Assembly: GCA_023437745.1 (NCBI GenBank)
Contig: JAEZFI010000088.1
Span: 1 to 51,294, forward strand
Direction: 5' to 3'
Source of the DNA: Actinomycetes bacterium
GTDB taxonomy: Bacteria > Actinomycetota > Acidimicrobiia > Acidimicrobiales > Microtrichaceae
DNA length: 51,294 nt
How positions within the stretch are numbered: the first letter of the stretch is position 1; every line of letters begins with the position of its first letter. The notes under the pieces were generated by a model, which was not told the origin of the DNA, ran no database searches, and saw only the letters and a program-made list of their open reading frames with translations. A program made the position numbers and the translations under genes. Shown here in pieces: positions 49,151 through 51,294 of this stretch.

Positions 49151-49570
49151 GTGCAACGACAGGTCATGGTGGCGATCAACCGCGTCGTCAACGTCATCGT
49201 CCGTCGCCTCGGGCTGCAGCGCTTCCGGGGTGCTCGGATCCTCTACCTGACGACCGTCGGTCGGAAGACCGGCACGGTCCGCACCGTGCCCCTCGCCTTC
49301 GTGCGCGACGGCGAGGACTACGTCGTCGCTGCGTCGAACGGCGGCAGCGACTGGCAGCCCGGGTGGTGGCTCAACCTCCAGACCGACCCCCACGCGACGA
49401 TCGAGGTCGACAAGGCGAAGGTGTCGATCGTCGCCAGCGCGGTCGAGGAGGGCGATCGAGCGGAGCTGTGGCGCCGGCTCAGCGATCAGCTCGATGCCTA
49501 CGACGGCTACCAGAAGAAGGTCCGCCGCCGCATCGAGCTGGTCCGGCTGCGACCCGTCGGCGCCCCGTAG
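49151..49570 (+). CDS. Deazaflavin-dependent nitroreductase family protein (DDN-like)
   Basis: A 139-residue protein of the F420-dependent DDN family (split beta-barrel flavin fold). LYLTTVGRKTGTVRTVPLAFVRDGEDYVVAASNGG (about 31-65) and WWLNLQTDPHATIEV are the family blocks, which contact F420 phosphate and ribityl parts. The N-terminal helix (about 1-20) is amphipathic. GTG 49151 is 6 nt past CATCAT, which resembles the local -10. The substrate is unknown; in mycobacteria relatives reduce quinones or nitro drugs. Confidence 0.88.
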   Translation: MQRQVMVAINRVVNVIVRRLGLQRFRGARILYLTTVGRKTGTVRTVPLAFVRDGEDYVVAASNGGSDWQPGWWLNLQTDPHATIEVDKAKVSIVASAVEEGDRAELWRRLSDQLDAYDGYQKKVRRRIELVRLRPVGAP

Positions 49571-49691
49571 CCGGCGCCGCGCACGCCGGGACGCCAGCGC
49601 CGGCCGAACCTCCGCTGCGGGGGGCTCGGAACCTTCGGGGGATTCCGTCGCGCAGGTCTGAACTCCAGTGGCGCGGGGGTAGCCAACCGGC

Positions 49692-50027
49692 ATGATCCAC
49701 CACGATCGAGCAGCGATGCGGGTGATCCCCCTGGGGTCGGTGCAACTCCTCTTCGTGCACCGCCATCACTTCGCCACCATGGTCGACGTCATCGCCATGG
49801 ACACGATCACGTTCGGCCCCACCGAGGTCGAAGCCGGGAGCCCCGTCTCCCTCTCCCTCCGTGACGCCGACTCGCCGGGCGGCCCCGAGACCATCTCCCA
49901 GCTCGAGACGTGGGGGCAGGAGAGCCGGATCGTCGACCTCGGCGTCGCCGTGCTGGCCGACCGCTGGTTCCTCACCGTCAAGGGGCCGGGCAGCGAGGTC
50001 GTGCTCGAGCTGCCGGCGATCGCCTGA
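49692..50027 (+). CDS. Hypothetical protein
   Basis: A 111-residue protein with no recognised family. Hydrophobic alternation (VIPLGSVQLLFVHRHHF, ITFGPTEVEAGSPVSL, WFLTVKGPGSEVVLEL) suggests a small beta-rich domain. TAGCCA lies 6 nt before ATG 49692, similar to the local leaderless pattern; ATG 49716 is an alternative. Confidence 0.5.
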   Translation: MIHHDRAAMRVIPLGSVQLLFVHRHHFATMVDVIAMDTITFGPTEVEAGSPVSLSLRDADSPGGPETISQLETWGQESRIVDLGVAVLADRWFLTVKGPGSEVVLELPAIA

Positions 50028-50057
50028 GCGTCGCCGTCGCCCGGCGGAGCGGACCCC

Positions 50058-50615
50058 ATGGCCGACGGCACCCCGCACGCCCGCAGCGCGGGTGGTGCGC
50101 CACGAGCATCGATCGAGGTGGGGGCTCCTCCCGCCGCGGTCTTCGAGCAGCTGCTCGACGCGTCGTCCTACCCGTCGTGGCTGGTGGGCGCCCGCAGGAT
50201 CCGGTCGGTGGATCCGAGCTGGCCCATGGTCGGGGCGGCGTTCCAGCACGTCATCGGCGGCGGTCCGGTCGCCGTGCCGGGCAGCACCACCATCGTCACC
50301 CTCCGCGAGCCGCACGAGCTCGTGCTCAGCGCCGGCATGGGGATCCTCGGGCGTGCCGTGGTGCGCTTCGTCCTCGAACCTCGCGGCCCCCGGGGCGACA
50401 CGACGCTCGTGAGCATGTACGAGGCTGCGGCGGAGGGTCCCGCCCGGTGGGCATGGGTCGGGGTGCGACCGCTGGCGCTCCTCGCGCTGTTCGGTCGCAA
50501 CGCGCTGTCGCTCGCGCACCTCCGCGACCTCGTCGAGGCCCAAGATGGAGGGCCGGCCGGCGAGGCCGACCCACAGCGAGCGGAGGCCCACGATGACCGA
50601 GCCGACAGGGAGTGA
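50058..50615 (+). CDS. SRPBCC (polyketide cyclase-like) protein
   Basis: A 185-residue START-like domain: RASIEVGAPPAAVFEQLLDASSYPSWLVGARRIRSVD (about 17-53), followed by strands and a C-terminal helix with a hydrophobic stretch WVGVRPLALLALFGRNAL. The acidic tail is disordered. The last 23 nt overlap the start of fumC, so the two are probably cotranscribed. Confidence 0.78.
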   Translation: MADGTPHARSAGGAPRASIEVGAPPAAVFEQLLDASSYPSWLVGARRIRSVDPSWPMVGAAFQHVIGGGPVAVPGSTTIVTLREPHELVLSAGMGILGRAVVRFVLEPRGPRGDTTLVSMYEAAAEGPARWAWVGVRPLALLALFGRNALSLAHLRDLVEAQDGGPAGEADPQRAEAHDDRADRE

Positions 50616-51294
50616 CACCCACCAGCGGATCGCACACGACAGCCTCGGCGACGTCGAGGTCCCCGAGGGTGTCCTCTGGGGCGCCCAGACGCAGCGGGCG
50701 GTGCAGAACTTCCCGATCTCCGGTCGCCCGGTGCACCCCGAGCTGGTCCGTGCGCTTGCGCTGGTGAAGGCGGCAGCAGCCAGGACGAACGGTCGCCTCG
50801 GTCGCCTCGACCCCGCCCTGGCCGACGCGATCAGCGAGGCGGCGCTCGAGATCTCGCGGGGTGACCTGGCGGACCAGTTCCCGGTCGACGTGTACCAGAC
50901 CGGTTCCGGCACCTCCACGAACATGAACATGAACGAGGTGCTCGCGTCGGTGGTCGGCGGGCGGCAGAGTGCGGCGGTGCACCCGAACGACGACGTCAAC
51001 GCGTCGCAGTCGTCGAACGACGTGATCCCGACCGCCATCCGGGTCGCCGTGCTGCGGGCGACCCCCGACGCGCTCCTGGCGCCGCTGGAGCGCGTCATCG
51101 ACGAGCTGGAGCGCCTCGCCGCCGCGCATGCCGAGGACGTGGGCCCCGGGCGGACGCACCTCATGGACGCCGCGCCGCTGTTCGTGGGGGATCAGTTCGG
51201 GGCGCAGGCTGCAGCCGTGCGGGACGGCGCGCGCCGCGTCCGCCGGTCCCTCGACGAGCTCCGGCACCCGCCGCTGGGCGGCACGGCGGTCGGC
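50593..51294 (+). CDS. fumC: Class II fumarate hydratase (partial)
   Basis: Runs off the window end after 234 codons, about half of the usual 460. Fumarase catalyses fumarate + H2O to malate in the TCA cycle. Family blocks: WGAQTQRAVQNFPISGR (about 29-45), QTGSGTSTNMNMNEV (about 98-112), HPNDDVNASQSSNDVIPTA (about 129-147), GRTHLMDAAPL and GGTAVG at the end. MDAAP in place of the more common QDAxP is notable, and Met is one of the residues seen in superfamily relatives. GGAGG precedes ATG 50593. The start overlaps the upstream gene. Confidence 0.9.
   Translation, partial: MTEPTGSDTHQRIAHDSLGDVEVPEGVLWGAQTQRAVQNFPISGRPVHPELVRALALVKAAAARTNGRLGRLDPALADAISEAALEISRGDLADQFPVDVYQTGSGTSTNMNMNEVLASVVGGRQSAAVHPNDDVNASQSSNDVIPTAIRVAVLRATPDALLAPLERVIDELERLAAAHAEDVGPGRTHLMDAAPLFVGDQFGAQAAAVRDGARRVRRSLDELRHPPLGGTAVG

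Overview
The window is a chromosomal stretch of a very G+C-rich actinobacterium (above 70% by eye). The closest fit is the class Acidimicrobiia. This is inferred from the mixture of a SigG/SigJ-type ECF sigma factor, a DUF222-HNH gene, flavin/F420-type oxidoreductases (LLM class and DDN class), a wax-ester synthase/DGAT, and a type IV pilus locus with no secretin gene in view. No phage, CRISPR array, insertion sequence or rRNA was found. Genes are dense, often convergent or divergent, and many lack a Shine-Dalgarno sequence. Instead they carry a TAnnnT hexamer 6-7 nt before the start codon, the layout of leaderless mRNAs.

Region 1 (1-14.1 kb) is mixed metabolism and envelope: a tyrosine phosphatase, two small lipoproteins (glutamine cyclotransferase and septum-formation type), an LLM flavin oxidoreductase, an HxlR regulator divergent from an HtrA-like protease without an export signal, a cytochrome P450, an MprAB-like two-component system, an exported alpha/beta hydrolase, a membrane acyltransferase, a small Cys/His protein, a membrane-anchored GNAT enzyme, and a divergent pair of zinc metalloproteases.

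Region 2 (14.2-29.8 kb) starts with three tRNA genes (Lys-CTT, His-GTG, Arg-TCT). It continues with a DUF1003 protein divergent from an MgtA-type P-type ATPase, an ArsB-like permease divergent from a receiver/thioredoxin-reductase fusion, an MDR dehydrogenase with a divergent TetR regulator and twin operators, START-like proteins including an ArsR fusion, a SigG-like sigma factor with a convergent STAS-like protein, an MFS exporter, a second ECF sigma factor, a methyltransferase and a CBS-pair protein.

Region 3 (29.8-45.5 kb) is a type IV pilus locus: major pilin, PilC, PilB, PilO, a fused PilM-PilN, and an operon of three minor-pilin-like genes. The first of these encodes a giant protein of about 1,500 residues. 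A prepilin N-terminus is followed by two large tandem beta-rich/DUF11-like modules and two tandem C-terminal domains; it looks like a pilus-tip adhesin. Two lipid genes, a WS/DGAT and a long-chain acyl-CoA synthetase, lie inside the locus. No pilT, pilD or secretin gene is visible.

Region 4 (45.5-51.3 kb) holds a DUF222-HNH gene frameshifted at a seven-G run, an unexplained coding-like remnant, a small lipoprotein, an RCC1-repeat lipoprotein, a DDN-family enzyme, a hypothetical protein, a START-like protein, and the first two-thirds or so of fumC, cut off by the window end.
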